Positions 18,494 to 27,996 of a stretch of 64,000 bases of DNA are shown here, piece by piece. The notes below the pieces were generated by a model. It searched no databases, had not been told where the DNA came from, and worked only from the letters and a program-made list of their open reading frames with translations. Position 1 is the stretch's first letter. Each line of letters opens with the position of its first letter. This DNA comes from Mesonia algae. Lineage in GTDB: Bacteria > Bacteroidota > Bacteroidia > Flavobacteriales > Flavobacteriaceae. The stretch covers positions 310,001 through 374,000 of the forward strand of contig NZ_QKYV01000004.1 in the NCBI RefSeq assembly GCF_003253545.1. The letters run 5' to 3'. Both the position numbers and the translations under genes were made by a program.

Positions 18494-19915
18494 ATGGCAG
18501 AGCAGGGAAAAGATAATTTTAGAGATACCATTGGGACACTCAATGAAGAAGGAAAACGAGCTTGGGTTTTTCCTAAAAAGCCTGTAGGTAAGTGGTATGA
18601 ATATAGAAAGTATGTGAGCTATATTCTTTTACTATTTTTATTTACTGCTCCTTTCATAAAAATAAACGGAAATCAATTCTTACTTTTTAATGTATTAGAA
18701 CGACGTTTTAACGTTTTTGGATTTCCTTTTTGGCCGCAAGACTTCTATATTTTCGTTATGGTCATGTTGGTAGGAGTACTGTTTGTAATTCTTTTTACAG
18801 TGGCTTTCGGTCGGTTATTTTGCGGTTGGATATGTCCGCAAACTATTTTTATGGAAATGGTTTTTCGCCGAATTGAGTATTGGATAGATGGAGATCGAGG
18901 CAAACAAATGCGATTGGCTAAAATGCCGTGGAATAAAGAAAAAATTTTAAAACGTACTTTAAAATGGTCTATATTCCTAATAATTTCATTTTTAATTGCC
19001 AATATCTTTTTAGCCTACTTTATCGGAAGCGATCGGTTAGTGCGTTATATTACTGATGGACCTTCCCAGCATGGGAGCACTTTAATCTCCCTTATTATTT
19101 TTACGGGTGTATTCTATTTTGTGTTTGCATGGTTTCGTGAGCAGGTATGTATAATTGTTTGTCCTTATGGTAGGTTACAAGGGGTTTTACTCGATAAAAA
19201 ATCTATTGTGGTAGCTTATGACCATAAACGTGGAGAAAAAGAAAAAGGCCGAGCAAAATTTAAAAAGAAAGAAAATCGAGCTGCAACAGGAAAAGGCGAT
19301 TGTATTGATTGTTCTCAATGTGTACAAGTATGCCCTACAGGTATAGATATACGTAACGGTACACAGTTAGAGTGTGTAAACTGTACAGCTTGTATTGATG
19401 CTTGTAACAGTATGATGGAGGCGGTAGATTTACCCAAAGGTTTAATACGATATGCTAGCGAAGAAAATATCGAAGAGAAAACTAAATTTGAGTTTTCTCC
19501 ACGTCTAAAAGGATACACTATCGTTCTTGGAATCTTAATCACTGTTTTAGTAGGAATGTTGTTTTTACGAAATGATGTTGAAGCAGATATTTTACGACTA
19601 CCAGGCCAGTTATACGAACGCAAGGCAGATAATATTATAAGCAATGTTTACACTTACAAATTGGTAAACAAAACCAATAATGATATTGAAGATGTCAGTT
19701 TTAAACTATTATCTCATAAAGGAAAAATAACAGTGGTAAGTCATGATACTTTTTCTGTTCCAGCCGGAGAGTTCGCAGAAGGTACGCTATTTATAGAGGT
19801 AAATGCAAGTGCGTTGAGTGGAGATAAAGATAAAGTAGTTATAGGTGTATTCAGTAAAGAAGAACAAATAGAAACTACCAGAACCGCATTTTTAGGTCCA
19901 AGAAGTTATAAATGA
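18494..19915 (+). CDS. ccoG: CcoG cupric reductase for cbb3 assembly
   Basis: A 473-residue membrane iron-sulfur protein of the RdxA/FixG/CcoG type, which reduces Cu(II) to Cu(I) for delivery to the oxidase. There are four to five transmembrane helices, membrane-associated Cys motifs (CGWICPQ and CIIVCPYG), and two 4Fe-4S clusters from CIDCSQCVQVCP and CVNCTACIDAC. The last helix (about 350-370) precedes a periplasmic immunoglobulin-like domain that ends in FLGPRSYK. It follows the cupin-like gene and precedes the Cys-rich mini-gene in the same operon. Confidence 0.93.
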   Translation: MAEQGKDNFRDTIGTLNEEGKRAWVFPKKPVGKWYEYRKYVSYILLLFLFTAPFIKINGNQFLLFNVLERRFNVFGFPFWPQDFYIFVMVMLVGVLFVILFTVAFGRLFCGWICPQTIFMEMVFRRIEYWIDGDRGKQMRLAKMPWNKEKILKRTLKWSIFLIISFLIANIFLAYFIGSDRLVRYITDGPSQHGSTLISLIIFTGVFYFVFAWFREQVCIIVCPYGRLQGVLLDKKSIVVAYDHKRGEKEKGRAKFKKKENRAATGKGDCIDCSQCVQVCPTGIDIRNGTQLECVNCTACIDACNSMMEAVDLPKGLIRYASEENIEEKTKFEFSPRLKGYTIVLGILITVLVGMLFLRNDVEADILRLPGQLYERKADNIISNVYTYKLVNKTNNDIEDVSFKLLSHKGKITVVSHDTFSVPAGEFAEGTLFIEVNASALSGDKDKVVIGVFSKEEQIETTRTAFLGPRSYK

Positions 19916-19951
19916 TGCTTATTAAAATACTTTACATAAATATTAGAGTAA

Positions 19952-20092
19952 ATGGAAAATCAAAATAAAAAAAATTGTTGTAACGGATGTCAAAAAGGTC
20001 AACCTGGCAATAATGCCTCTTGCAAAGCCAAACAAATGGCTGAAAAGTTAAAAGAGGAAAAAGAAAAAAGAATGATAAGCACTAAAAACTAA
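19952..20092 (+). CDS. 46-residue Cys-rich small protein in the cco operon
   Basis: A short complete reading frame, ATG to TAA, placed 36 bp after ccoG and 4 bp before ccoH. The product has four cysteines in the first half (CCNGC at about 9-13 and one at 24), then a strongly charged Lys/Glu helix. There is no signal peptide, so it should be cytoplasmic. The Cys spacing suggests binding of a metal or an Fe-S cluster. Its tight packing between ccoG and ccoH argues that it is translated. No named family is recognised. Confidence 0.65.
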   Translation: MENQNKKNCCNGCQKGQPGNNASCKAKQMAEKLKEEKEKRMISTKN

Positions 20093-20096
20093 ACAT

Positions 20097-20543
20097 ATGA
20101 AAATTAATTGGGGAATGGGGTTAGTTATAGTAATGACCCTTTTTATAGGGTTTATTTCATTTTTTGTATATCGTATGACGACAGATCATAATTTAGAACA
20201 CGATTTAGTTACTGAAGGATATTACCAAAAAGAAATGGAATTGCAAGGTAATATTTATGCACAACAAAATACAGCCGCTATGGAAAAACAAATAACGGGA
20301 ATTAAAAATAAGATGGGTTATTTGCTTCAGTTTCCTGAAGGGTTCGATCCACATAAAATAAAAGGGATAGTGTCTCTATATAGACCATCTAATAAGAAAC
20401 TGGATTTTGAAATTCCCTTAGAGCTTACAGATTCTAATTTGCTTATACCTGGCAGCCGATTGTTAGAAGGACGCTGGAATATTACTATAGATTGGGAATA
20501 TGAAGGGAAAAAATACAGATTCAAAAAACAGATAACGTATTAA
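20097..20543 (+). CDS. ccoH: FixH/CcoH cbb3 assembly factor
   Basis: A 148-residue protein with one N-terminal transmembrane helix (about 5-25) and a periplasmic beta-rich domain. Family features are the short helix followed by DHNLEHDLVTEGYYQKEMELQ and the C-terminal strand pattern LLEGRWNITIDWEYEGKKY. FixH/CcoH is needed for stable assembly of the cbb3 complex. It starts 4 bp after the Cys-rich small gene and is followed 2 bp later by the SafE-like gene, all in one operon. Confidence 0.88.
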   Translation: MKINWGMGLVIVMTLFIGFISFFVYRMTTDHNLEHDLVTEGYYQKEMELQGNIYAQQNTAAMEKQITGIKNKMGYLLQFPEGFDPHKIKGIVSLYRPSNKKLDFEIPLELTDSNLLIPGSRLLEGRWNITIDWEYEGKKYRFKKQITY

Positions 20544-20545
20544 AA

Positions 20546-21256
20546 ATGTTGCTATCAGCACTCATATTTGGTTTGTTAGGAAGTTTTCATTGTGTAGGCA
20601 TGTGTGGTCCTATAGCTTTCTTACTTCCAGTAGATAGAAAAAACTCCGTAAAGCGAGTATTGCAAGTGTTGAGTTATCATGCCGGAAGATTATTTACTTA
20701 CGGAATTATCGGACTGTTGTTTGGATTTTTAGGAAGACGTTTACAATTATTTGGTCTTCAACAGCATATTTCAATAGCCATTGGAGTACTTATGATCTTA
20801 GTCATTTTATTGCCTTCTAATATTTTTAGTAAATACAACGGCTCGAAATTTATATATAAATGGGTGGGAAAAGTTAAATCTGCTTTAGGAAAAGAACTCA
20901 AGCGAAAATCAATGGATAGCTTTTTTACCATAGGATTTTTAAATGGTTTCTTACCCTGTGGTTTAGTTTATATGGCTGTCTTTGGTAGTCTTGCATCGGG
21001 TAGTTGGTGGGAGGGAAGTCTCTATATGGTTTTCTTCGGAATAGGAACCATCCCCTTAATGACTACTGCAACCTATATTGGAAATTTTCTTAATACAAAC
21101 TTTAAGAAAAAAATAATGAAAGCTATTCCAGTTTTCGTGATTATTATGGGAGTACTATTTATATTGAGAGGTTTAGGATTAAATATACCTTATATATCTC
21201 CTTCATCAACAGTATCTATTGAAGAAGTTTCGGCTAATCAATCCTGTCATAAATAA
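20546..21256 (+). CDS. SafE/UreH-like membrane protein of the cco operon
   Basis: A 236-residue protein with about six transmembrane helices. It opens with GLLGSFHCVGMCGPI, the signature of the TauE/SafE-like (DsbD_2, UreH) family, and has a second Cys-containing motif, NGFLPCGLVY, near residue 133. In Bacteroidetes and Proteobacteria this gene type often closes the cbb3 operon, and a role in copper delivery or thiol transport has been proposed. It is the last gene of the operon here; a strong hairpin follows 3 bp after the stop codon. Confidence 0.8.
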   Translation: MLLSALIFGLLGSFHCVGMCGPIAFLLPVDRKNSVKRVLQVLSYHAGRLFTYGIIGLLFGFLGRRLQLFGLQQHISIAIGVLMILVILLPSNIFSKYNGSKFIYKWVGKVKSALGKELKRKSMDSFFTIGFLNGFLPCGLVYMAVFGSLASGSWWEGSLYMVFFGIGTIPLMTTATYIGNFLNTNFKKKIMKAIPVFVIIMGVLFILRGLGLNIPYISPSSTVSIEEVSANQSCHK

Positions 21257-21258
21257 AC

Positions 21259-21287
21259 CAGTAAATTCATAACTATTGAATTTACTG
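21259..21287. terminator. Bidirectional terminator between the cco operon and uvrA-like gene
   Basis: CAGTAAATTCA and TGAATTTACTG form a perfect 11-bp stem with a 7-nt loop in the 51-bp convergent gap. Moderately T-rich sequence follows on the plus strand. Confidence 0.75.
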
Positions 21288-21307
21288 ATTATCATATTTT
21301 TATAAAA

Positions 21308-23872
21308 TTAATATTGACCATACAGCGTTTGATGCAAGTAAGGGGCAGTTTTACTTTGCTTGTTTTTTGCAACTGTCTCTGGTGTTCCAGCCACAACTAC
21401 TTTTCCTCCTTCATCTCCTGCTCCCGGACCAACATCAATAACCCAGTCGCTTGCAGCAATAATTTGCATATCGTGTTCTACCACAATAACAGTATTTCCT
21501 GCGTTTACTAATTTAGTTAACTGAATTTGTAATTTTTCAACATCAGTGGGGTGTAATCCTGTTGTAGGTTCGTCTAAAATATATAACGTGTTTCCACGGT
21601 TTGCACGTTGTAATTCTTTAGCTAACTTAATGCGTTGGGCTTCTCCGCCCGAAAGTTCTGTGGCAGATTGTCCTAATCGTAAATAACCTAAACCTACTTC
21701 TTGTAATACTTGAAGAGGACGTTTAACACGATCTTCATCTTCAAAAAAGGATGAAGCTTGATCAACTGTCATATCTAGAATTTGAGCGATATTCTTTTCG
21801 CGATAAGTAACCTCTAAAGTTTCCTTATGATAGCGAGAACCTTCGCAAACAGGACAAGGAGCATATACACTTGGTAAAAACAGTAACTCTACCATGACAA
21901 AGCCTTCTCCTTCACAATTAGGACAACGTCCTTTTCCTACATTAAAAGAAAATCGACCTGCAGTATATTTACGTGACTTTGCGAGTTCGGTAGAAGCAAA
22001 TAATTTTCTTACGACATCAAATAAACCAGTGTAGGTGGCTAAATTAGATCTAGGTGTTCTACCAATAGGTTTTTGATTGACCACGATCATACGTTGAATC
22101 ATTTCCGCGCCAGCGATAATTTCTCCCTGAAGAGTTTCTATAGGATTTTGTTGTGAGGCTTCATCAAGTTCATCTTCAGATGAGGTTTTATTCCCCAGGT
22201 GTTGATTCATTAAATCGACTAAAACCTGACTTACCAAACTACTTTTTCCCGATCCTGAAATTCCCGTTACACTGGTTAATGTCCTTAGCGGAAAAGAAAT
22301 CTCTAGGTCTTCTAAATTATTTCGAGTTACTCCGCTTAATTTTAACCAAGTCTCAGGTTTTCTAATCTGTGTTTTTTCAAAAGAGTTCTTATTGAAAAGA
22401 TGAATGCCTGTTTTAGATCTTTCTATGTTTTTTAAGCCACCGGGAGGACCACTATATAAAATTTCTCCGCCACCTTCACCAGCCTCTGGGCCAACATCAA
22501 CGATCCAATCGGCCTGATGAATTACATCTATTTCATGCTCCACTACAAAAAGTGAGTTTCCGCTTGCTTTTAATCTATCTAAAGTCTTCAATAAAGCTTT
22601 GGTATCAGCTGGATGCAAACCTGCAGAAGGCTCATCTAAGACATATACCACTCCGAATAAATTACTACGTACCTGGGTGGCGAGTCTTAGACGTTGATGT
22701 TCGCCAGGAGATAGAGTAGGTGTACTGCGTTCTAAAGATAAATAACCTAATCCTAACTCTAATAAAACTGAGACTCGACCAATTAAATCCTCGGCAATAC
22801 GCTGCGCAACTATTCCTTTTTCTTGATGTTTTTCACTTAATTTATTTAACTCTAAAGCAGATCCATCACTGTAAGGTAAAAAAATGGAGTATAATTTTTT
22901 TAAAGGTAACCTTGAAATTTCTGCTATGTCATATCCCGCAAATTTGACAGATAGTGATTCTTTACGCAGACGTTTACCGTGACAAGCAGGACATTCTTTA
23001 CTAAGCATGTATTTTTTTACACGCTCTTTCATAAGTTTACTTTGAGTATTTGAAAACGTATGTAACACGTGTTTTTTTGCCCCTGTATAAGTTCCCATAT
23101 AACTAGGTTCGCTTTTTTGTTCTAAAGCTATTTGAACTTCTTCTCGATTTAAATTGCGATAAACAGGAACTTTAGGTTGTTCTTCCGTAAATAAAATCCA
23201 ATCGCGATCTTTTTGCGGAAGGTCTTTCCATGGTATATCTATATCATAACCTAATGTTACTAAAATATCTCTTAAATTTTTGCCTTGCCAAGCTGTTGGC
23301 CAAGCAGCGATAGCTTTTTCTCTAATCGTTAAAGTATCATCAGGAACCATACTTTCTTCGGTTACTTGGTAAACCTTACCAAGACCGTGACATTCTGGAC
23401 AAGCACCTTCTGGAGTGTTGGTAGAAAAAGAATCTGCATATAAAAGAGGTTGGCCTTTAGGGTAATCACCAGCTCGAGAATAAAGCATTCTAAGTAAATT
23501 AGATAAAGTAGTAACCGAGCCTACAGAGGATCTTGTAGTACCCGAACCCCTTTGTTGTTGTAAAGCAACCGCCGGAGATAGACCTTCAATTTCATCCACC
23601 TCAGGAATGGGCATTTGATTAAAAAGCCTTCGAGCATAAGGAGATACGGATTCTAAATATCTTCGTTGTGCTTCGGCATATAATGTACCAAATGCCAAAG
23701 ATGATTTTCCAGATCCAGAAATTCCTGTAAATACCACCAAAGCATCTCTAGGTATTTCTAAGCTTACATTGTTGAGGTTATTTTGTCTGGCTCCCTTTAT
23801 GGTTACAAAGCCTTTTTTATATTCTTTATGTTCTTTTGGTAGTTCCATGGCATCAGTTTGAACAAATAACAT
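21308..23872 (-). CDS. UvrA2-like ABC ATPase
   Basis: An 854-residue cytoplasmic protein built like excision-repair UvrA: Walker A GISGSGKSS in both halves, four Cys pairs for zinc (CPECHG, CPACHG, CPNCEG, CPVCEG), signature motifs LSPGEHQR and LSGGEAQR, and Walker B VLDEPS and ILDEPT. It is about 90 residues shorter than true UvrA, mainly in the first half where UvrB binds. That matches the UvrA2/DrrC-like class linked to drug tolerance or DNA damage rather than the housekeeping enzyme. Starts at 23872 and 23848 are both possible. It is a single gene facing the cco operon. Confidence 0.85.
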   Translation of the reverse strand: MLFVQTDAMELPKEHKEYKKGFVTIKGARQNNLNNVSLEIPRDALVVFTGISGSGKSSLAFGTLYAEAQRRYLESVSPYARRLFNQMPIPEVDEIEGLSPAVALQQQRGSGTTRSSVGSVTTLSNLLRMLYSRAGDYPKGQPLLYADSFSTNTPEGACPECHGLGKVYQVTEESMVPDDTLTIREKAIAAWPTAWQGKNLRDILVTLGYDIDIPWKDLPQKDRDWILFTEEQPKVPVYRNLNREEVQIALEQKSEPSYMGTYTGAKKHVLHTFSNTQSKLMKERVKKYMLSKECPACHGKRLRKESLSVKFAGYDIAEISRLPLKKLYSIFLPYSDGSALELNKLSEKHQEKGIVAQRIAEDLIGRVSVLLELGLGYLSLERSTPTLSPGEHQRLRLATQVRSNLFGVVYVLDEPSAGLHPADTKALLKTLDRLKASGNSLFVVEHEIDVIHQADWIVDVGPEAGEGGGEILYSGPPGGLKNIERSKTGIHLFNKNSFEKTQIRKPETWLKLSGVTRNNLEDLEISFPLRTLTSVTGISGSGKSSLVSQVLVDLMNQHLGNKTSSEDELDEASQQNPIETLQGEIIAGAEMIQRMIVVNQKPIGRTPRSNLATYTGLFDVVRKLFASTELAKSRKYTAGRFSFNVGKGRCPNCEGEGFVMVELLFLPSVYAPCPVCEGSRYHKETLEVTYREKNIAQILDMTVDQASSFFEDEDRVKRPLQVLQEVGLGYLRLGQSATELSGGEAQRIKLAKELQRANRGNTLYILDEPTTGLHPTDVEKLQIQLTKLVNAGNTVIVVEHDMQIIAASDWVIDVGPGAGDEGGKVVVAGTPETVAKNKQSKTAPYLHQTLYGQY

Positions 23873-23983
23873 ACCAACAAATTCTCAAGTAGTAATTTTG
23901 AAATAAAGAATTTTTATTTGACTGATAAAACCAATTTAGAACAGAATTATTTACCTGCTATAAAATTGTTAAATAACTCTCTT

Positions 23984-24649
23984 TTATATAAAACCTAAAT
24001 CTTTTAACATGCTTACAAGGTGAGTTACATTATTAGCCTGAAACTGTATACGTAATTTATTAAGTCGTTTTTCTATAGTACTTAAACTATTAGGACTCAT
24101 ATTCTTTGCTTTTAGTAAAGAAGAAATTTGTTCTTGTGATAATCCTTTTGATAAAGCACTAATAATTTCTAAATCAAGGTCATCTATTTCTAACTGATTC
24201 GGATCTGAAATAGCATCTTTTACCTCTAGAGATAGGAAAGTTTTATTATTATAAACGTTAAGAATGGCTTGTTCTAGTTCTTGTAAGCCTTTTCTCCCTT
24301 TACATACATAAGCATCTATTTTTAACTGTGTAAAAAGAGAATTGATTTTTTGTGCTCTATCTTCTATAGAGTAGGCAATTATCTTTAATTGAGGATATTC
24401 CTTTTTAATTTTTGCGATAAGTTCTTCACCACCTTTTAATTCTTCGTTTCGGTAATCTTTTTTAAAGGAAAGATCGGTAATTAATAATTGAAAAGGTTCT
24501 TCGTCTATAAATGAACGTTTAAGTTTAAGATAGGCATCATCGCAATATTGAGAATCAACTCTATTTTTAATATTTAATTTATCTAATACACTTATAACAC
24601 CATGATTGATGCTTTTTAGATCTTCGGCTACTAATACTTTTGTAAACAT
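23984..24649 (-). CDS. NarL/LuxR-type response regulator
   Basis: A 221-residue regulator: receiver domain at about 1-125 with the phospho-acceptor Asp59 (LLITDLSF), and a C-terminal HTH at about 150-221 that begins ISALSKGLSQEQISSLL. The receiver is a divergent type found in Bacteroidetes with TPR histidine kinases. The gene starts 3 bp after the kinase stop, so the two are co-transcribed and form a partner pair. The C-terminus lacks the classic LuxR LTxRE wording, so DNA targets cannot be guessed. Confidence 0.85.
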   Translation of the reverse strand: MFTKVLVAEDLKSINHGVISVLDKLNIKNRVDSQYCDDAYLKLKRSFIDEEPFQLLITDLSFKKDYRNEELKGGEELIAKIKKEYPQLKIIAYSIEDRAQKINSLFTQLKIDAYVCKGRKGLQELEQAILNVYNNKTFLSLEVKDAISDPNQLEIDDLDLEIISALSKGLSQEQISSLLKAKNMSPNSLSTIEKRLNKLRIQFQANNVTHLVSMLKDLGFI

Positions 24650-24652
24650 AAA

Positions 24653-26323
24653 CTACAGTTTTAATACGGCTTTAAAACCCTGTTGAGGTTGTGTATCAAA
24701 AGTAATACTTCCTCCAATAGACTGCATACGGGTTTCCGCATAATGCAAACCATTTTTATCTTTTAAGAGAGTTCCTAAACCATTATCCTTATAAGTAATA
24801 AATATTTTTGAGCTATTTTGTTCAAACTTAAAAACGACTAATTTAGCTTGGCTGTGCTTTTTCATATTGATTAATAACTCTTGCAATACACGGTAAATAG
24901 TTATTTTTTTTACTTTAGATAAGTTTTTCCAATTGACTTTGGATAGAGGAGTATGAACAATAGAAGTTTCGTTAGTTTTAAAGTTTAAAAATAAGTTTTG
25001 AAGTATGACATCAAAAGGTTCTTCAAGCAGGAGTACACTGTTTTCTCTAGAGATATCTCTTGTTTTATTATAGATTTGGTTTAAATCATCTAACCACGGG
25101 TGAGTGGTTGGAGATAATGTTTGTGTTTGCACTTTTGTCATTAATTGATAAACATCGTTTGCTACTTCATCATGAATTTTTTTAGCAATTCTCCCTTCAC
25201 TTTTAATAACTTCATTTAATTTATCACGTCTATGCCGCATTTTAAGAATAAAAAAGGTAGCAATAGAAATTACCAATAATAGAAGACCGCCACTTTGATA
25301 AAATATTTTCTTTTTTTGCTCCCGTTCTTTTAAAAGTTCATTTAAATCGGCACGTTCTTTTTCTTTTGCTTTCTCATATTTAAAAGATATGTATTTATTA
25401 GCAGCAGTGATTTCCGCGAACGCGATACTATCTTTTATATGTTTTAAAGCTTGATAGTCTATATCATTTTTAAGATCCATTTTTAAAGTTAGAACTTCTT
25501 CAATTGCAGGTATATTTTGCGTTTCTTGAGCAAGTTGGCTAGCCTTTTCTATCCATATTTTAGCAGTTTCTAGATCATTATTATGCTTAAAGTAAGTGCC
25601 TAGATGAAGGTAACTGGTGAGTAGTGCACCCGTAAAACCTATTGAATCTCGTAATTCTAAAGCTTGGTTTAAATGTGTTAAGGCATCTGGATGTTCTTGT
25701 CGGGTTTGTAAAACTCCTAGATTATCTAAAGCTCTTGCTTGCTGAATAATGTCTTTAGATTGCAAGCTCAATTGATAGGCTTTTCTTAAGTAATTTGTAG
25801 CTTCGGGATAATTATTTTCTTTGGCATAAGTTACTCCCAAATTATTAATTAAGGTAATTTTATATTTATCAGAGTCGGTTAAAGTGAGCGCTTTTTGATA
25901 ATAGGAGCGTGCTTTAGAGTAATTTTTATATTCTCTGTAGGTTTTACCTAAATGATTATTTAAGCTCAGTTGAATTTGCTTAACTTGAGTAGAGGTAGTT
26001 TTAACTTCTTCTAAGAGTTTTAAAGCTTCTATAGCAGATTGTTCGCTATCGACTAAAAATCCTAATTTTTTCTGAATTATAGCTTGATGGTTATAAGCTA
26101 AAGCTTCCTTTAGTTTTTTATCTTGAGAGTGTGCTATTTGTTGTGACCTATCAAAAAAATCATAGGCTTTTAAAAGAGACTCAGTATTTTGGCTAGTTAA
26201 ATAAAGTTTTTGATAATAGGAAGAACTATCTTTTAATTGCTCTTGTCCCTTAACGGAAAATGGAGTAATAAATGCTACTAAATAAAAGCATAAAAAAAGG
26301 AATGAAATATAGCTTTTTTTCAT
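24653..26323 (-). CDS. TPR-containing sensor histidine kinase
   Basis: A 556-residue membrane kinase. A signal peptide (1-27, ending PFSVKGQ) leads to a periplasmic region of about 300 residues with tetratricopeptide-like helical repeats. A transmembrane helix follows near 340-360, then a coiled linker. The HisKA_3-type box has KIHDEVANDVYQ (His about 384) and the ATPase domain has QELLINMKKHSQ and DNGLGT. The start is placed at the ATG at 26323, which has a GAGGA ribosome-binding site, rather than at the TTG 15 nt upstream. It pairs with the response regulator 3 bp downstream. The signal is unknown. Confidence 0.85.
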   Translation of the reverse strand: MKKSYISFLFLCFYLVAFITPFSVKGQEQLKDSSSYYQKLYLTSQNTESLLKAYDFFDRSQQIAHSQDKKLKEALAYNHQAIIQKKLGFLVDSEQSAIEALKLLEEVKTTSTQVKQIQLSLNNHLGKTYREYKNYSKARSYYQKALTLTDSDKYKITLINNLGVTYAKENNYPEATNYLRKAYQLSLQSKDIIQQARALDNLGVLQTRQEHPDALTHLNQALELRDSIGFTGALLTSYLHLGTYFKHNNDLETAKIWIEKASQLAQETQNIPAIEEVLTLKMDLKNDIDYQALKHIKDSIAFAEITAANKYISFKYEKAKEKERADLNELLKEREQKKKIFYQSGGLLLLVISIATFFILKMRHRRDKLNEVIKSEGRIAKKIHDEVANDVYQLMTKVQTQTLSPTTHPWLDDLNQIYNKTRDISRENSVLLLEEPFDVILQNLFLNFKTNETSIVHTPLSKVNWKNLSKVKKITIYRVLQELLINMKKHSQAKLVVFKFEQNSSKIFITYKDNGLGTLLKDKNGLHYAETRMQSIGGSITFDTQPQQGFKAVLKL

Positions 26324-26338
26324 TCCTCGAAAATACAA

Positions 26339-26512
26339 ACTAAAATTTAAAATTCTGTCGTCTTAATCTATTAGATTAAAATAGATATATGAGTACTTAG
26401 AACAGTGTTTTATTAAGTTTTACATTTATTATTCGTAAATGAATACAAAGCAGTTTATCATTTTCTTTGAGGTATAATACAAACGTAATTTGTGGTATAA
26501 GCTTAGTTTAAA
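26339..26512. other. AT-rich upstream region of the kinase gene
   Basis: Promoter region for the leftward kinase gene; no exact TAnnTTTG element was placed. Together with 26726-27052 it forms a sparsely coding stretch. Confidence 0.35.
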
Positions 26513-26725
26513 TTACTGTTCTTTTTTTACTGAAAAATGAATTCTTTTTAAATTAATTACTACATAGCCACTATCTTTTAATTTACTAGGTTCATTTAAT
26601 TCTAGTTTTTTTGTACGGTGAGTTAATTCATTCGTCAAAGGTTGAGTAGTATAATTATTTATAATGTTGCTTACAAAAATTATACTGAGTATTGGAGTTA
26701 ATAGAAAGGGGAGTAAGGGATTCAA
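26513..26725 (-). CDS. Possible 70-residue membrane-anchored protein
   Basis: An open frame of 70 residues. The first ~22 are hydrophobic (LLPFLLTPILSIIFVSNII), followed by a polar tail with VVINLKRIHFSV. It begins with ATG and lies in an otherwise empty gap, but there is no recognised family and no clear promoter. A chance reading frame in AT-rich DNA is a real alternative. Confidence 0.3.
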   Translation of the reverse strand: MNPLLPFLLTPILSIIFVSNIINNYTTQPLTNELTHRTKKLELNEPSKLKDSGYVVINLKRIHFSVKKEQ

Positions 26726-27052
26726 GTTTTAATTTTTTGGGGATTACTATCCTTACAAAAATTTAAAACTTTACTAGACTTTCCTTACGGCTTACCGTAA
26801 TGCATAGCATTTGTATCTCAATTTTTTCAGATTCATATATTCAATCAAAATACTTTTTTCTGAAGTTAAGTTTAAAATGAGTGGCTATTTGTTAAATAAT
26901 TTTTTTAGCTTTTTTAGAGCTAACTTTAAAGAAATATATCTTTTCTTCATTTATAATATGTTATTCGTATTTTTGTCTGATAATTATTTCAATAATTAAG
27001 TATTTTATAAACTGTTATCAACCCTTTTTAATAGATCTCTAAAACACTCTAT
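26726..27052. other. AT-rich region upstream of the PAP2 gene
   Basis: It holds a short dyad TTACGG/CCGTAA at 26784-26800 and a TATTTTTG promoter element at 26968-26975. The 62-codon open frame on the plus strand (26811-26999) is low-complexity and overlaps this promoter, so it was not accepted as a gene. Confidence 0.4.
26968..26975 (+). promoter_or_regulatory. -7 promoter element of the PAP2 gene
   Basis: TATTTTTG matches TAnnTTTG exactly and would give a leader of roughly 70 nt before the ATG at 27053. Confidence 0.4.
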
Positions 27053-27910
27053 ATGATGAAGTCTTTTCTTTTACTATTAAGTATTTTTTTCACCATACAA
27101 ATTACAACTGCACAAGAGAATAAATTAGAGCTATCTAATAAGAAAGAGACCACCACCTGGGGATTAGCTAAGAATGATGCTAGACTTATGTGGGGAGGAT
27201 TTAAACATGTTTACACGCGACCTTTAGAGTGGGATCAAGACGATTTTGCAGTTTTAGGAGGTGTAATTGTAGGTACAGCAGGATTAAATATTTTAGATGA
27301 AAGAGCTAATAGGTATTTTGATGATCAATCAGAAGATATACCTAGTATTATTAAAGATTTTGGTTGGTATTTTGGAAGTCCTCAAAATAATTACGGAGTA
27401 AATAGTGCTATTTATTTAGCTGGCTTATTTACAAAAAATAAAAAACTTCGAAAAACAGGAATATTAATGATTACTTCTGCAAGTGCTGCTGGTCTTATCC
27501 AAACTGTAAGTAAAACGGTAGCTGGTAGAGCAAGACCTAACGCTGGGGGGAGTTTATCTTTTAAGCCTTTTAGTAGTGAAGGAGGATATCATTCATTTCC
27601 TTCGGGACATACTATACTTTCATTTACCACCTTTTATGCTTTATCTAAGCAGTTTGATAATATTTGGGTAAAAGGAGCTTTAATTGGTGCAGGTATGGTT
27701 TCACCTGTATCTCGTTTATGGTCAGAGGCACATTGGCTTACCGATGTAGCTTTAAGTACAGCACTTACTGTTTTTGTTGTAGATGCTGTAGATAACTATT
27801 TAGATAAGGCTATGAATGAAGACCTAACTCAAGCTGAAAAAAAACAATCTAGGGTCTCTTGGCAATTACGCTTTGGAGGAACTCAAATAGGTGTAGTAGG
27901 AACTTTTTAA
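27053..27910 (+). CDS. PAP2-family phosphatase, exported
   Basis: A 285-residue protein with a signal peptide (1-20, cleavage near TTAQ) and a PAP2 acid-phosphatase domain in the C-terminal half. The three catalytic blocks are present: K...GRARPN, SFPSGHT and SRLWSEAHWLTDV with the essential histidine. Such enzymes remove phosphate from lipid or undecaprenyl pyrophosphates in the envelope. Here the domain follows a ~100-residue N-terminal segment, as in several Bacteroidetes homologues. Start codons at 27053 and 27056 are equally good. It is monocistronic. Confidence 0.85.
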   Translation: MMKSFLLLLSIFFTIQITTAQENKLELSNKKETTTWGLAKNDARLMWGGFKHVYTRPLEWDQDDFAVLGGVIVGTAGLNILDERANRYFDDQSEDIPSIIKDFGWYFGSPQNNYGVNSAIYLAGLFTKNKKLRKTGILMITSASAAGLIQTVSKTVAGRARPNAGGSLSFKPFSSEGGYHSFPSGHTILSFTTFYALSKQFDNIWVKGALIGAGMVSPVSRLWSEAHWLTDVALSTALTVFVVDAVDNYLDKAMNEDLTQAEKKQSRVSWQLRFGGTQIGVVGTF

Positions 27911-27996
27911 GAATTTCTTGGAATGAATTATTTTAACCCCTGTAGATGGGTGCGATTTATCTATACAAGTTAGTTCAATTTAATACAGCATAAAAA

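Noticed and set aside
26811-26999. 62-codon open frame on the plus strand between the kinase and PAP2 genes
   Set aside because: Low-complexity Phe/Tyr/Asn-rich translation, no family, and it overlaps the likely PAP2 promoter. A chance frame in AT-rich DNA is more likely.
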